Source of the DNA: Ustilaginoidea virens
Lineage: Eukaryota; Ascomycota; Sordariomycetes; Hypocreales; Clavicipitaceae
Length of the DNA: 64,000 nt
Reading direction: 5' to 3'
NCBI RefSeq assembly: GCF_000687475.1
Contig: NC_057320.1
Span: forward strand, 4,622,501 to 4,686,500
This document shows, piece by piece, positions 55,601 to 64,000 of this stretch; position 1 is the first letter of the stretch; the number at the start of each line of letters is the position of its first letter. Position numbers and translations under genes: made by a program. The notes under the pieces are model-generated. The model ran no database searches. It had not been told where the DNA came from and worked only from the letters and a program-made list of their open reading frames with translations.

Positions 55601-56389
55601 GCTCCGTGTGCTCGATTCTGCATCGCTTCCTTCATTTACATCGCCGTCGCTCCCCAGACCACCCCACTCTTCATACTCTGGCTCAATCTTCTTGGTCACG
55701 GCGATCGTTTCCAAAGGCGTCGTTTTCGTTCTCACCCCCCCTCGCTTCTGCTTCTTTCGCAAGACTGGCTTGCCTTGTTCGTCTTGTTCCAACGGTCGCT
55801 TCAGACCCGATCCGATCGGATTAGCGCCGGCAGGAGCGCCCAGCCTGGCTTGGGCGGTCGCTACTGAGGGCATAGGCACCGCGGGCGCTTTCTCACTGTC
55901 GCTGTCGGCTCTTTCCGAGTTGGCCGACAGCGCTCTTTGCTCGTCGTCGCTGTCGGCCGAGTCGGAGGCAAGAACTTTTCTCGCCTCGAGAAGGACGTCC
56001 TCGTCGCCCTCCAAGCCCGCCCGTCTCTCCCGTAAAGCGCGCGACAGGGCCTGCCTCTTTGTTTCCCGCCCTTGGCCGAGCGACCTACTGCTCGCAAATA
56101 GCGACGTGTCGATCCGGCGCGCGGCAAGCTTGGCAAGCAGCTCCTTGTTCTCATCCTTGCGCAGTTTATTGTCGATGTATTTCTCGAGACGCTTCGCCTT
56201 CTTCCCGCTCACTTTGGCGCCGTCTTGCTGCAGTTGCTGCTTCAACTGGGCCCTTTGTTCCCGTTGCTTGGCTTGAGCGGCGGGCAGGACTTCGGGGTTG
56301 GTGTCTTGGACCGGGTGCTGCGCGTTTTGCTTGGCTTTCTCGCGGGCGAGCACCTTGTGCTTTCTCTGACGGGGGACAAATTTCGCCAT
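52661..56389 (-). CDS. dhr1: DEAH-box RNA helicase Dhr1/Ecm16 (DHX37)
   Basis: SSU-processome helicase that removes U3 snoRNA from the 18S pre-rRNA. One uninterrupted frame of 1242 residues, the family's normal size. The start MAKFVPRQRKHKVLAREKAK is characteristic. A long acidic, Ser-rich linker (about 150-320) precedes the helicase core: motif I GSTGSGKT, Ia TQPRRVAA, II DEAH, III SAT and VI QRSGRAGRTGPG. An acidic insert (DDYGGGGGDDDDVADLHSENEEDEEE) splits the RecA2 domain, as in Dhr1. Helicase-associated winged-helix and OB-fold domains follow. Near the C-terminus a poly-Ala/Gly stretch encoded by CCG repeats (52800-52830) looks species-specific. Confidence 0.95.
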   Translation of the reverse strand: MAKFVPRQRKHKVLAREKAKQNAQHPVQDTNPEVLPAAQAKQREQRAQLKQQLQQDGAKVSGKKAKRLEKYIDNKLRKDENKELLAKLAARRIDTSLFASSRSLGQGRETKRQALSRALRERRAGLEGDEDVLLEARKVLASDSADSDDEQRALSANSERADSDSEKAPAVPMPSVATAQARLGAPAGANPIGSGLKRPLEQDEQGKPVLRKKQKRGGVRTKTTPLETIAVTKKIEPEYEEWGGLGSDGDVNEGSDAESSTRSVLQGENHAESDEEEQNASSDRESSGDDSPRVDDDDDDDLESEEESSDSADSEQGNEQAAQRSSAFKAWAFQQRNEALGYQTTEGNAAGPWQVPKPDNFEPRAPEQDPLPMELQPTVNDARKSFTVTVSRSREIQEARLQLPVVSEEQRLMEAIHNNDIVVICGSTGSGKTTQVPQFLYEAGYGSANSPTPGMIAVTQPRRVAAVSMSRRVAEELGGEHSDVVAYQIRFEGTVSDKTAIKFLTDGVLLREIAQDITLRKYSAIVIDEAHERSVNTDILIGMLSRVIKLRAELSEEDPTVKPLKLVIMSATLRIEDLTMNPTLFPAPPPVLEVEGRQHPVTVHFARKTHPDYVEEAFRKITRGHRKLPPGGFLVFLTGRNEILQLSKRLKAAFGGLSSAEGPRVKISASEAPVEVEDIEFGDADDYGGGGGDDDDVADLHSENEEDEEEFQIEQDQEAAPQKMQILPLYSLLPTREQLRVFEPAPEGTRQVILATNVAETSLTIPGTRFVFDCGRSKERRYDKQTGVQSYEIGWISKASANQRSGRAGRTGPGHCYRLYSSAVYERDFPPFADPELLRMPMEGVVLQLKAMNLQNVVNFPFPTPPDRRSLAKAEKLLTYLSALSPSGHITQVGKTMSVFPLSPRFARILLVGHLHDCLPYAIALVAGLSAAEVFLPEAQAIPALAAKDEAAIRTPADVVAEDRQANVRRMFNQAHRGFCFLDDRSDAIKLLQVVGEFAHEPTEAWCERHFVRFKVLREIQQLRRQIAELLRGNVPLLASLKHQDRLDPPSPKQVSALKQMVAAGFVDQVAIRADLCPTPPEHYRKPKRSIDVPYVPLVPLHAPGEAGGDGLVYIHPTSPLAHVSVQECPEYIVYSYLQRPSASHADGEKKPKVRMHCLTDVTGGQLAGLAKDTPLLGYGKPIKEVKAAAAAAAAAGGDGALARECWVIPYLRAENTGGQGWPLPARKVRQRKVAGKGWVVE

Positions 56390-57119
56390 GATGCCTATCT
56401 GCCTGTTATTTCATCTCCCTGGTGCACAAACCATCGTCGGCCAGGTGTTTGCCCATGGCCGTCCGAGGTTTTTCTCTGGTCCAGAAATTTATTTGTGCCA
56501 CGGGAAACCGCCAAGATCTGCAGCCATTTTGGGACTAGCGCGGGGCTTGGTGCCTCCGACCAGACCCCATTGGGATTTACACATGTCCCTACCCGGAAGC
56601 TGTCCTTGATTATCCCTTTGGCTGTGTTAAGGTGCAGCTTTTGTATCGGACCCACTCTTAGCTAAATACCTACAAGGTACCCTCTTGGCAACTGGCCTAG
56701 TCACCAAACCTTTATCACTAAAATCCTTATACTAGGGAATTCTGGCATTTTTAATAGAGCTAATAAGAGAAATCTTAAGAGTTAGTAATAACGCCTTTCT
56801 ATCTGCCCTTATCACTGTTAAGTTGACAGCCTAATATTGTGGGAATAGCCTCACAGCGCTATATGCCTGGCCCTATGGGTGCGATAAGTGCGATGTAGCT
56901 CTTTGTAAGTCTGGAAATTGCCGGTACTTATACTACTCTGCTATTTACTAGTCTGCTAATGTACCCTTTAATTTACGGTTTTCTATTGGCTAAAACCCTG
57001 GTCCGTTACAAAAGCTGCACCTTAACACAGTCAAAGGGATTCAAACTCTAAACCGTCTTCGAGCGCACGTTTGTTTACATGCTTCTGCCCGTCAAAACTA
57101 CAAAAATTACCTACACGCT
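56390..57119. promoter_or_regulatory. Divergent promoter dhr1 / pac3 containing a MITE
   Basis: 730 bp separates the two start codons and 429 bp of it is a transposable element, leaving about 222 bp on the dhr1 side and 79 bp on the pac3 side. Confidence 0.6.
56612..57040. mobile_element. 429-bp MITE with about 40-bp terminal inverted repeats
   Basis: The left end (ATCCCTTTGGCTGTGTTAAG...) and the reverse complement of the right end (ATCCCTTTGACTGTGTTAAG...) agree over about 40 bp with very few mismatches. The AT-rich interior has no coding capacity, so it is a non-autonomous DNA transposon. The first 243 bp are also found at 43488-43730. Target-site duplication is unclear (possibly TA, now mutated). 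Confidence 0.88.
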
Positions 57120-57632
57120 ATGGAAGGCGCAGCAGGAGCAAGGGAAGATGAGTTTCCAGCACCGAGCCGGCAAGCAGTAGGCATCGTGGCTGGTGTCAGG
57201 ACTGAGGCTACGGCACTAAGCTTTTCCGACAAGCTCATGGTCACCGTCACTCAAGAGGGACGGCTATCCCAATGGGTGGGTTGACGCGGGATCTGACATT
57301 CGACGCCAGCTGCGAAAAGCTTACAAAAGTTCTGCCCGCAGATTCAAGTTCCCTTGATCGGCTCATCCGCCAGCAGGGTGGAAATGACATTGCCCAGCTC
57401 GAGCCTCGGCCTGCTCCCAGCCACCCATCTAACAGCAACAACATTGTTCGGTGGCGGCGGCGGTGATCGAGAAACCGTAGGCCAGCTGTACGCTGCCCAG
57501 ATCGCCAGTCACGTTTCTCTCAAATTTCCTGACGACAGGAGAACTCTCGTTCTTGGGCTGGGGCTGGAGAGGCCCAACCTGGAGCGCGAGGCTTTTTTCG
57601 ATCTGGTTGAACTGGCTCAGAAGGTTCTGTAG
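57120..57632 (+). CDS. Proteasome assembly chaperone 3 (Poc3/PSMG3-like)
   Basis: Two exons, 57120-57275 and 57342-57632, join in frame to 148 residues; the intron is GTGGGT...CGCAG. The join recreates the family block FSDKLMVTVTQEGRLSQW-IQVPL, where homologues have DK..V.ITQ.G.L..WI.V. A Gly-rich loop (LFGGGGG) and a C-terminal strand-helix (RTLVLGLGLERPNLEREAFFDLVELAQKVL) complete the PAC3 fold. PAC3 pairs with PAC4 to assemble the alpha ring of the 20S proteasome. Only 79 bp separates the MITE's right end from the start codon. Confidence 0.78.
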
Positions 57633-60040
57633 CGCCGCAGCAAGCCCTTTCCATCTGCGCAGGGAGCTGGCTGGGAAAAGGGCCTAGATTGTCATGGCCT
57701 CGTCCCCCTCCCCCGAAAAAGCAACCTGACAAGATGGGGGGAAATTCCGGTGCTTGCTTGGTTCACACGGTCGATCCGCGCCGTCGCATGCGACCTGCAG
57801 CATCCAAGGTGGAAACGTTCGCTAGGGGTGCACGAAGGCCATTTCCTTTGTTATTCCTTTACCGAGAAAAGAGAGGACGTTATTGTTGTTGGCTGCTACC
57901 TCCTGCGGGTGACTGGTAATAAACAGGTCTTTGTGGACGTTGCCTCAAATTCAGCATGACAGGACAAGCCGCGAACCAGGATCTTGGCCCGAGACTGGAC
58001 CACTAGAAGCCGCCAGTCAGCCTGAACCCTGAACCAAGACCAGAAACTGCCATGCTACGGATTCAATGTGCAACCTGCAGGCTGGGCTGGGCGGTGTTAG
58101 CCCCCATGCCATGATTGATTCCCCATGCGCAACTCGGTCCACAATTCCGCCGGCTCGGATCCCCTTCCGGGATGCAAATCAAACCGAGTCACACAACTCG
58201 TGGCACCTGACAGCAAGGGGGAAGCTTGTCCAGACTCCAGACTCCAGACTCGACGGTAATAGTCGGAGACTCGGAATCTTACATATCCCAGAGCCCCCAT
58301 CGGCCCGTTCTGGGCTTTCCCCTGACGCATTGATCCGGGAGTCCAAGTTGCCGGAACCCTGACTATTCCTAAACAAGGTACGGATACGGAGTGCGGAACA
58401 GCCGGCCATCAGTCACCCTGCAGCCGCATAAGTGTCTTTTTGCTCTTCTCGTGGTAGCTGACCCATTGCCGAGCCCATCCGAGAACTCCCACACGGTGTT
58501 CACTGTTGACAGGCTGGTGCGGTAGCGCAAGGACCACGACCAAGGGATCCGAAGCCCGAGTTCAAAGCAAATCGAAGGTTGCATTGCGCAAGACGTCCTC
58601 CTTGGCAGCAAATTCTTCGTACGGAGTACTCTGTACATGCTGATGGATTATACGATTAGAGATTTCCGTCAATGCCAGCAAGTCTCTTTTATAGAAAGCG
58701 TTTAAGCATCGGACCCTTGGCAATCAAGCGAGCTACTGCCGGGATACTACCTGGTCAATGTTGGATTGTACTATAGCCCTCTTTCGCTGCATTCTCCCTG
58801 TTTTGCTATGTGCATTGTCAAATACAGTCGGCAGTCGTAATTTGGAGTCGTCGTCCTCCTTGGGTCATCGCCACCTCGGAGGCGTTTATGTGTCGAGCAA
58901 TTCAGAGGATATCCGTACGCTTGCAGCAGTCATCGGCCTTGAGCCTCGGCCTTTGATCGATGACCTGCTGAACGAGCATCCCGACCGCGTCACCGTCGTG
59001 CTTCCCAGTGCGGATGCAGGAACGGGAAAGCCACCCTCCCGCTCAGTCCTTCCTTGACGCCTCATAGATCGGCCAGCCTATGCAGCGACAAAACCGTCAA
59101 GCCGTCAGATTGTCAAACTTGTTCATGTCGAAAGGGGCGTCCGAGGCGGTGTGATTTGACGTCGACTGCCCAGACCAACTTGGCAATACCGCGTCTAGTG
59201 GTTATCAACTATCACAAGCCCACGGTGCATTTCGAACCAACAAGACAACGGCAGCTGGCCATAACACGCCGCACGTGCGTCCTATGTTGTAATTAGCACA
59301 TAGTATGCACCATGTACCGGCGTACTATGCAGCAAGTACCGCCGAGATCGAGCTTTGAAAAAAGAAAGGGAATAAGGGAAGGAGAAAAGAAGACGCGAAG
59401 AGAAGAAAAAGCAGCGTGACAGGTCGTGCCGTGCCGCCACACCTTTCTTTTGCTTCCCTTTCTTGTTTTTTTTTTCCTTCTTTTTTTTTCTCTACAAACG
59501 CTGTACGACATCGAAATGTGGCTGGGAAAAGCAAAGTAGTTGTTGTCTCTCGACAGCCCTGGGACCATGATCCTTGCACCCGACTGGGGCTCGCCGCTCT
59601 ACTCTTCTCTGATGTTGGGTGATCCCGGGTGGTCTTCATTCACCACGCAGTAGCACATAACAGTCGGCCGTCTATTTAATTCCCCAGACTATGGGCTCTT
59701 GGTCCGATTCCTACCTCCCTGATCTGTTTTCGGAGATCGCAGAGGCTCTTGGAGATCGAAGCCGCTCACTTGGGTTTCCCCCAAAACACAGTCACCATGC
59801 GTTTCTGACACCATCCGGAAACAATGCGTGGCGGATGGCTGATGACGGTTCGTCAGGAACGCCCTCGGACGCTTTTGCTATAAGTATGCAATTTGCCCGT
59901 GACAATGGCTGAGACCAAGAGCAGCGATGACGATACAGAGCAGGCGTGTTTGAATCTGCCTTGTCTAAGACTTCGAGCCAGCGATCTGTTTCAGTGTCTC
60001 GTTCCGTGATTTACTTGTTTTGGTTGTTCTATTCGGACCT
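57633..60040. other. Long intergenic region before the RGS-LOV gene
   Basis: 2.4 kb with no confident gene. A 99-residue frame at 58758-59057 starts with a hydrophobic stretch and could be a small secreted protein, but has no support beyond that. TACGGAGTAC occurs at 58620-58629. A 73-codon frame at 59691-59909 (MGSWSDSYLPDLF...) may be a 5' leader exon of the RGS-LOV gene but could not be spliced in frame. Confidence 0.5.
58758..59057 (+). CDS. Possible small secreted protein (uncertain)
   Basis: 99-codon frame. The first ~25 residues (MLDCTIALFRCILPVLLCAL...) look like a signal peptide. The rest has no Cys pattern, no recognised domain and no clear exon structure. It may be chance; listed because the stretch is otherwise empty. 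Confidence 0.2.
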   Translation: MLDCTIALFRCILPVLLCALSNTVGSRNLESSSSLGHRHLGGVYVSSNSEDIRTLAAVIGLEPRPLIDDLLNEHPDRVTVVLPSADAGTGKPPSRSVLP

Positions 60041-62822
60041 ATGGGTATCTCGTGTGAGACGGAGCACTCGGCTCCATTCACGAACATTCCTCCACTGTCC
60101 CCGACCGGGTCGAGGTGAGCTTTCCGCTTGTTTGCTTGCAATGGCAGGGCACGGAAGGGCACGATAGGACACGGCACGCCCCCGTTGAGCCAATGCACAG
60201 AGAGAGGGAGAGAGAGAGAACTGACCCTTGGCAGCAACAGCAGCCAGAGTGAGCAGAGCCTTGACGAGCCCGACTTCTCCGTGAAGCCGCTTCCGCTCCC
60301 ACCGTCCCCTCTGCCTGCCAAGCCCGGCAAGGACGATGGGAAGCTCCCGGCCTTGCAGATCGTCCAGGGGGACTGTGACGGCCTGGACCCCATTCCGGAG
60401 GACGAGCTGGACCCCGGCAGTTTCGACCTGGTCATGCCCGTGGAGCAGAACGACTCGGGCAGTCTCAAGTACAAGCTGGAGAGGAGATCCGAGCTCCTCT
60501 TCTCCAACAGCCACCTGCAGTCCATCTTCGACGACTCGGCCCACCTGCACCGGTTTTCCAACTTCCTGCACGGCCACCGCCCCGGGTCGGTGCCCCTTCT
60601 GACCTACTTCCTGGACGCGTTAAAGGCTCTCCGGGCCATCGAGTACAGCAACGCCGTGCTCCGACAGCTCGGCCCGCTGGCCGACTTTGAGTTTACCCAC
60701 GAGTTCTACCAGGCGCAGCACACGAGCAATCCCGAGCTGCAGGAAAAGGCCAACGCGGCGTTTGACATCCTGGCGCGCGAGGACCTCCCCATGTACATTA
60801 CCCACGTGTGGATACAGACCGTCTCGGTGTCGATTCGGCACAGAATCATGGGCACGCCGGGCAGCGCGTCCGAGGGACTGGCCGAGGTGTTCTGCCTCAC
60901 CGACCCGTCTCGCCACGACAACCCGATCGTCTTCATGTCGGAAGAGTTCAACCGAACGACGCAATATGGATGCGACTATGTCATTGGTCGAAATTGCCGA
61001 TTCCTGCAGGGGCCGTTTACGAACCCGTTTAGTATTGCCCGCATTCGGGAGAAGATCGAGGCTGGCGTGGAGCATTACGAGACCTTTCTCAATTACAGAC
61101 GCGACGGATCACCATTCATGAATCTCGTCATGGTAAGTCATCCGAACCGGACTGTCATGTTGAATCGCCCGGGGGCGTGCGGGGGGAACGGGGTGGAAGA
61201 GATGGGGGAAAGGGGGGTTCGAAAGGGTATGAAGAAAAAGACAGCTGACTAGAGGTTCTCGCCAGATTGCCCCCCTGTACGACAGCCGAGGCGCCATCAG
61301 ATACTTCATCGGGGCACAAGTAGACGTGTCAGGTCTGGCCATGGGCTGCTACGACCTTGGCGCGCTCGAGAAAGTTATCGACGAGGACGCAGCAGCGGAA
61401 GCTGGCAAGCCGCGACTGCCACAGCCCAAGGACGAGCTCACCCAGCTTGCCGAGATCCTGGGGCCCAACGAGCTCGAGGTCGTGCACGAACGCGGAGGCG
61501 ACATGCATCGGCTGCCGCTCCGGAGCGAAACCGGCTTCCGCTCAGACGAGAAAATTGCCGTGGCGAAGCCCCCGGGCAGGGCATCGTGCGAAAAAGCCAC
61601 CGCCCACGCACGCGACGGCTCCAGGAACCGCGTCGTCCTGGGGCAACCGGCGCCGCGAGACCCCGCCGCCTTGAAGACCCAGGCCGGGACGACGGCCGCC
61701 TCCCTGGCCGCCCACCACAACGGCCGCCTGACGGGCGTGTACGAGCACTATTTGCTGGTGCGGCCGTATCCGTCGCTGCGCATCCTTTTCGCAAGCCCCT
61801 CCATGCGGGTGCCCGGGATCTTGCAGTCGCCCCTGCTGGACCGAGTCGGCGGCTCAGAGCAGATGCGAGACCAGCTCGTCGAGGCGCTCGCCAACGGGCA
61901 GAGCGTGACGGCCAAGGTGAAGTGGCTTACGAGCAGCCAGAGGCCGTCTGCCTCGCGACGCTGCGGTCGTCGGCATGGAAAGAACCCGCACGGCAACCAT
62001 CCCCTGGAGGCGCATTTGGATGCAGACGACGACGACGTCGATGCGGCCCGGGAGGCAGAGTCGATGGGCCGGTCGCGCTGGCTGCACTGCACGCCGCTCG
62101 TGGGGTCGAACGGAAAAGTCGGCGTCTGGATGATTGTCATTGTGGATGACGAGTCGCAGCCCGAAAGCCTAGCCGCGAGGCGTAGTCACGCTGTGACGAC
62201 GAACACGACGACGACGACGAAGCACCCGTCCGCCGTGTCGGAGCAATGTCCCGAGATGAACAGGAGCCAAGGTGCAAGACCGGCGACCCGACCGCGCAGA
62301 GACTCTGAGACGCTTGGCCGGCCTACCGCAGCCCCGTCGCCCAGGAGCGAGGACGCATCCGCAGCCAAGACAGTCCAAAGCCAGCACTCTGCGAGCGGGC
62401 TGCGGGCGCCGAGGCCCTCTTTGAAAAGCCCCGGCGTCCCAGCCCGATTCTTCACCCTCGACGCTCTCTCACGAGCCGCAACAGCAAGAAGAGCCGCCAG
62501 CGGGCCCGCCGCACCGGCTTCGGATCCCATTCCCCAGCGGCGCGACAGGTCTAGAAGCCGCCCGGCCGGCCCGGCAGAGGAGAGACTGGACATCCCCGCG
62601 CAGTCGTGGCCCACGCCGCCCAACAGTCCGCGAGGAAGCAAGCAGAGCAGAACGCGAGAGGCCACGGCACGCGTGCCCTCGGTCATCCACGAGGTCCCTG
62701 CCGGAAAGAGCGGCTCCAGAAGCCGCGGCAGCCGCGAAGCGGATGCAGTCTCCCTGCGGAGCCAGGCAAGCCAGCTGAGCCAAAGCTCGGCATTCACGGT
62801 CAAGATAGAGGAGGCATCGTAA
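60041..62822 (+). CDS. RGS-LOV blue-light photoreceptor
   Basis: Predicted flavin-binding photoreceptor that couples blue light to membrane/G-protein signalling; the prototype is Botrytis BcLOV4. Three exons, 60041-60114, 60235-61132 and 61266-62822, give 842 residues. An RGS-like domain lies at about 105-170 (ELLFSNSHLQSIF...SVPLLTYFLDALKALRAI). The LOV domain (about 200-345) carries the flavin-adduct motif GRNCRFLQ with Cys279, plus NYRRDGSPFMNLVMIAPL across intron 2 and YFIGAQVDVS. A second PAS-like region occupies about 465-625 (LTGVYEHYLLVRPYPSLRILFAS...LHCTPLVGSNGKVGVWMIVIVDD). The tail is Ser/Arg/Pro-rich. The start at 60041 is the first in-frame ATG of a splice-compatible exon; an upstream exon cannot be ruled out. 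Confidence 0.85.
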
Positions 62823-63514
62823 CAGATTGGGCGGGCTAGGTGTTCAAGGCTACCGCAGTAGGACGGTGGGTATTCGTCCTCGCATCGGTCGGCTCGGGGA
62901 GAAGGACCGCGAGCGCTGCACATGCATAATAAAGGAAACTAGATGGGATCTGAGGATGGGCGCAAGCGTGTCGGAGGTTTATGGCGTGACCTGAGTTTGC
63001 GACACGAAAAGGACGATAGAGCGATGGCTAGGGTTGGAAGCGCGGCTGTCACGCACGGGCCACTATTGCGAACACAAACTGCCCCGTATTTTCTTTTGTG
63101 CCGCTCCAGATATGTGGATTCTCTTTTGTGGAAACGGAGCGGGGCTGTTCCAAGGTAGGAGGTAGTTCACTGACAGGAGTACCTCTATATGCCAGACGTG
63201 TTTAGTGCCCACCAAGGTTCCTAACCTAACCTAGTACTCCGTATGTTTCTAATGACCTTGGGCCAAAATTAGTGGGTTGTAGGAAGGTTGATTCTCTCAG
63301 CTAAATCTACTTCTGAACCCCACTATTCTACTGCGTACCTTCCAACACTTACCCTAGTCCTGGTGCCTAGCACCTGCCACACAGCACCTACCCTTTGACG
63401 CTCTCCTGCCCCTGCGCCACATTCTGCGCTTGGCCAACAATAACGTCGAATCGCTGCCCCACCGCGGTTAGCACAACGGTCATTGGTTCCTGCTGCCTGC
63501 ATGCACGTGGCAGG
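62823..63514. other. Convergent intergenic region at right end
   Basis: 3' flanks of the RGS-LOV and permease genes. TACGGAGTAC (reverse complement) lies at 63234-63243 beside CCTAACCTAACC. A tRNA-like D-arm string near 63466 lacks the rest of a tRNA. No gene is seen. Confidence 0.55.
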
Positions 63515-64000
63515 TCACTGAACTTCACTCAAACTCACCGGGCCCAGGAACGTCCTGCCACACACCAGCCAGTACAAACCCACCAGGACGGCCAAAATGC
63601 CCAGCACAACCGGCACATAATCTAGAGACGGCTCGTCAGCATACGCACCGGGGGCGGCTGGCCTGGGCCGGGCCAGCCATGAAATGCAGCAGCAACGTAC
63701 TCATGTTGTCCGACGACACCGGCAGACTTGTCGGGAAACAAAAAAACTGCAACCCCGCCGTCAGCAAACCGAACTCCGCGGTCAGCACCACCGCCACGCG
63801 CCGAAAGCATGAAAAGAAATAAAAAAAAAAAAAAAAAAAAACCTCACCACAGAGGTCACCGCGAGATACGCCAAGGCCACGGCATTCACCAGGTACCCCA
63901 GCCGCCGGCCCATCTGGAACGGCGTCGTGGCCGTGCGGTGATCGGCTAGCACATCCCTCCCCCTCCAGAGCAGCACGGCAATCGGCGCGGCGTACGACAC
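63515..64000 (-). CDS. APC-superfamily amino-acid/choline permease, C-terminal part
   Basis: Partial: the gene enters from the right edge. Three exons, 64000-63848, 63746-63701 and 63621-63515, read SYAAPIAVLLWRGRD..., GYLVNAVALAYLAVTSV, FFCFPTSLPVSSDNMNYVPVV, and a final membrane helix with GRTFLGP. This is the last quarter of a 12-helix fungal permease of the GABA/choline group: 'FP..LPV...NMNY' before the last helix is a family hallmark. A GTGAGT donor-like string occurs at the very end (63523-63528), so the C-terminus could continue in a further exon. Substrate cannot be told from this fragment. Confidence 0.75.

Noticed and set aside
56395..56655. Frame MGPIQKLHLNTAKG, also at 43343-43531
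   Set aside because: The shared peptide is simply the translated MITE terminal repeat in two copies, not a gene family.
59691..59909. MGSWSDSYLPDLF frame as first exon of the RGS-LOV gene
   Set aside because: Its GTATGC donor leaves phase 1, which no acceptor upstream of the conserved exon restores without an implausible hydrophobic exon. Kept only as a possible leader.
63450..63500. tRNA-like string GGTTAGCACAACGGTC
   Set aside because: Resembles a D-arm, but there is no acceptor stem, anticodon arm or GGTTC T-loop at the right spacing.

Overview
This window is chromosomal DNA from a filamentous ascomycete, most likely a Sordariomycete and probably of the order Hypocreales. Genes carry short spliceosomal introns (about 50-140 bp) with GTRNGT-type donors and YAG acceptors. 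Coding DNA is GC-rich, intergenic DNA is full of homopolymers and short tandem arrays, and the proteins (JEN-type transporter, URC4/DUF1688, RGS-LOV photoreceptor, 2-nitropropane-dioxygenase-like enzyme) are typical of moulds. I built 25 protein-gene models, one cut by the right edge. I see no rRNA, tRNA, CRISPR array or complete autonomous transposon. All exon joins were read by eye from splice signals, reading frame and family conservation, so they are inferences without transcript support.

Layout. 1-2838 has no recognisable gene. 2839-14376 holds a JEN-type monocarboxylate transporter (+), the TORC1 GTPase Gtr1 (+), the Cdc48 cofactor Shp1/p47 (-), the mitochondrial outer-membrane protein Mim1 (+), the inner-membrane insertase Oxa1 (+) and uracil-catabolism protein Urc4 (-). 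16708-21402 holds eIF4A-III/Fal1 (-) divergent from splicing factor SF3a60/Prp9 (+), then the nuclease subunit Slx1 (+). 22932-28522 is a KDM5/Lid2 histone demethylase (+). 29686-35367 holds GTP cyclohydrolase I (-), TFIID subunit TAF11 (+) and a bZIP factor (+). 35625-41112 holds an ACR3 arsenite permease (-), a secreted SurE-like protein (+), ribosomal protein eL38 (-) and an 88-residue membrane protein (+). 41113-44746 is a gene-free, partly AT-rich stretch with transition-mutated repeats, a truncated MITE copy and several minisatellites. 44747-57632 holds a 466-residue orphan (+), a nitronate-monooxygenase-like enzyme (+), helicase Has1 (+), a 135-residue probable mitochondrial protein (-), helicase Dhr1 (-) and proteasome assembly chaperone 3 (+), the last two separated by a 429-bp MITE. 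60041-64000 holds an RGS-LOV photoreceptor (+) and the C-terminus of an amino-acid/choline-type permease (-).

Most genes are single-copy housekeeping genes and do not form a biosynthetic or defence cluster. Functional echoes are limited: Fal1 and Prp9 (splicing) share a short bidirectional promoter, and Has1 and Dhr1 (both 18S rRNA maturation) lie within 3 kb. The points most worth a second look are the RGS-LOV photoreceptor, the SurE-like protein whose metal-binding Asp pair reads Glu-Glu, the MITE in the dhr1/pac3 promoter, a repeat pair differing only by transitions (RIP-like), a recurrent intergenic TACGGAGTAC motif, and a preference for 7-bp tandem units.
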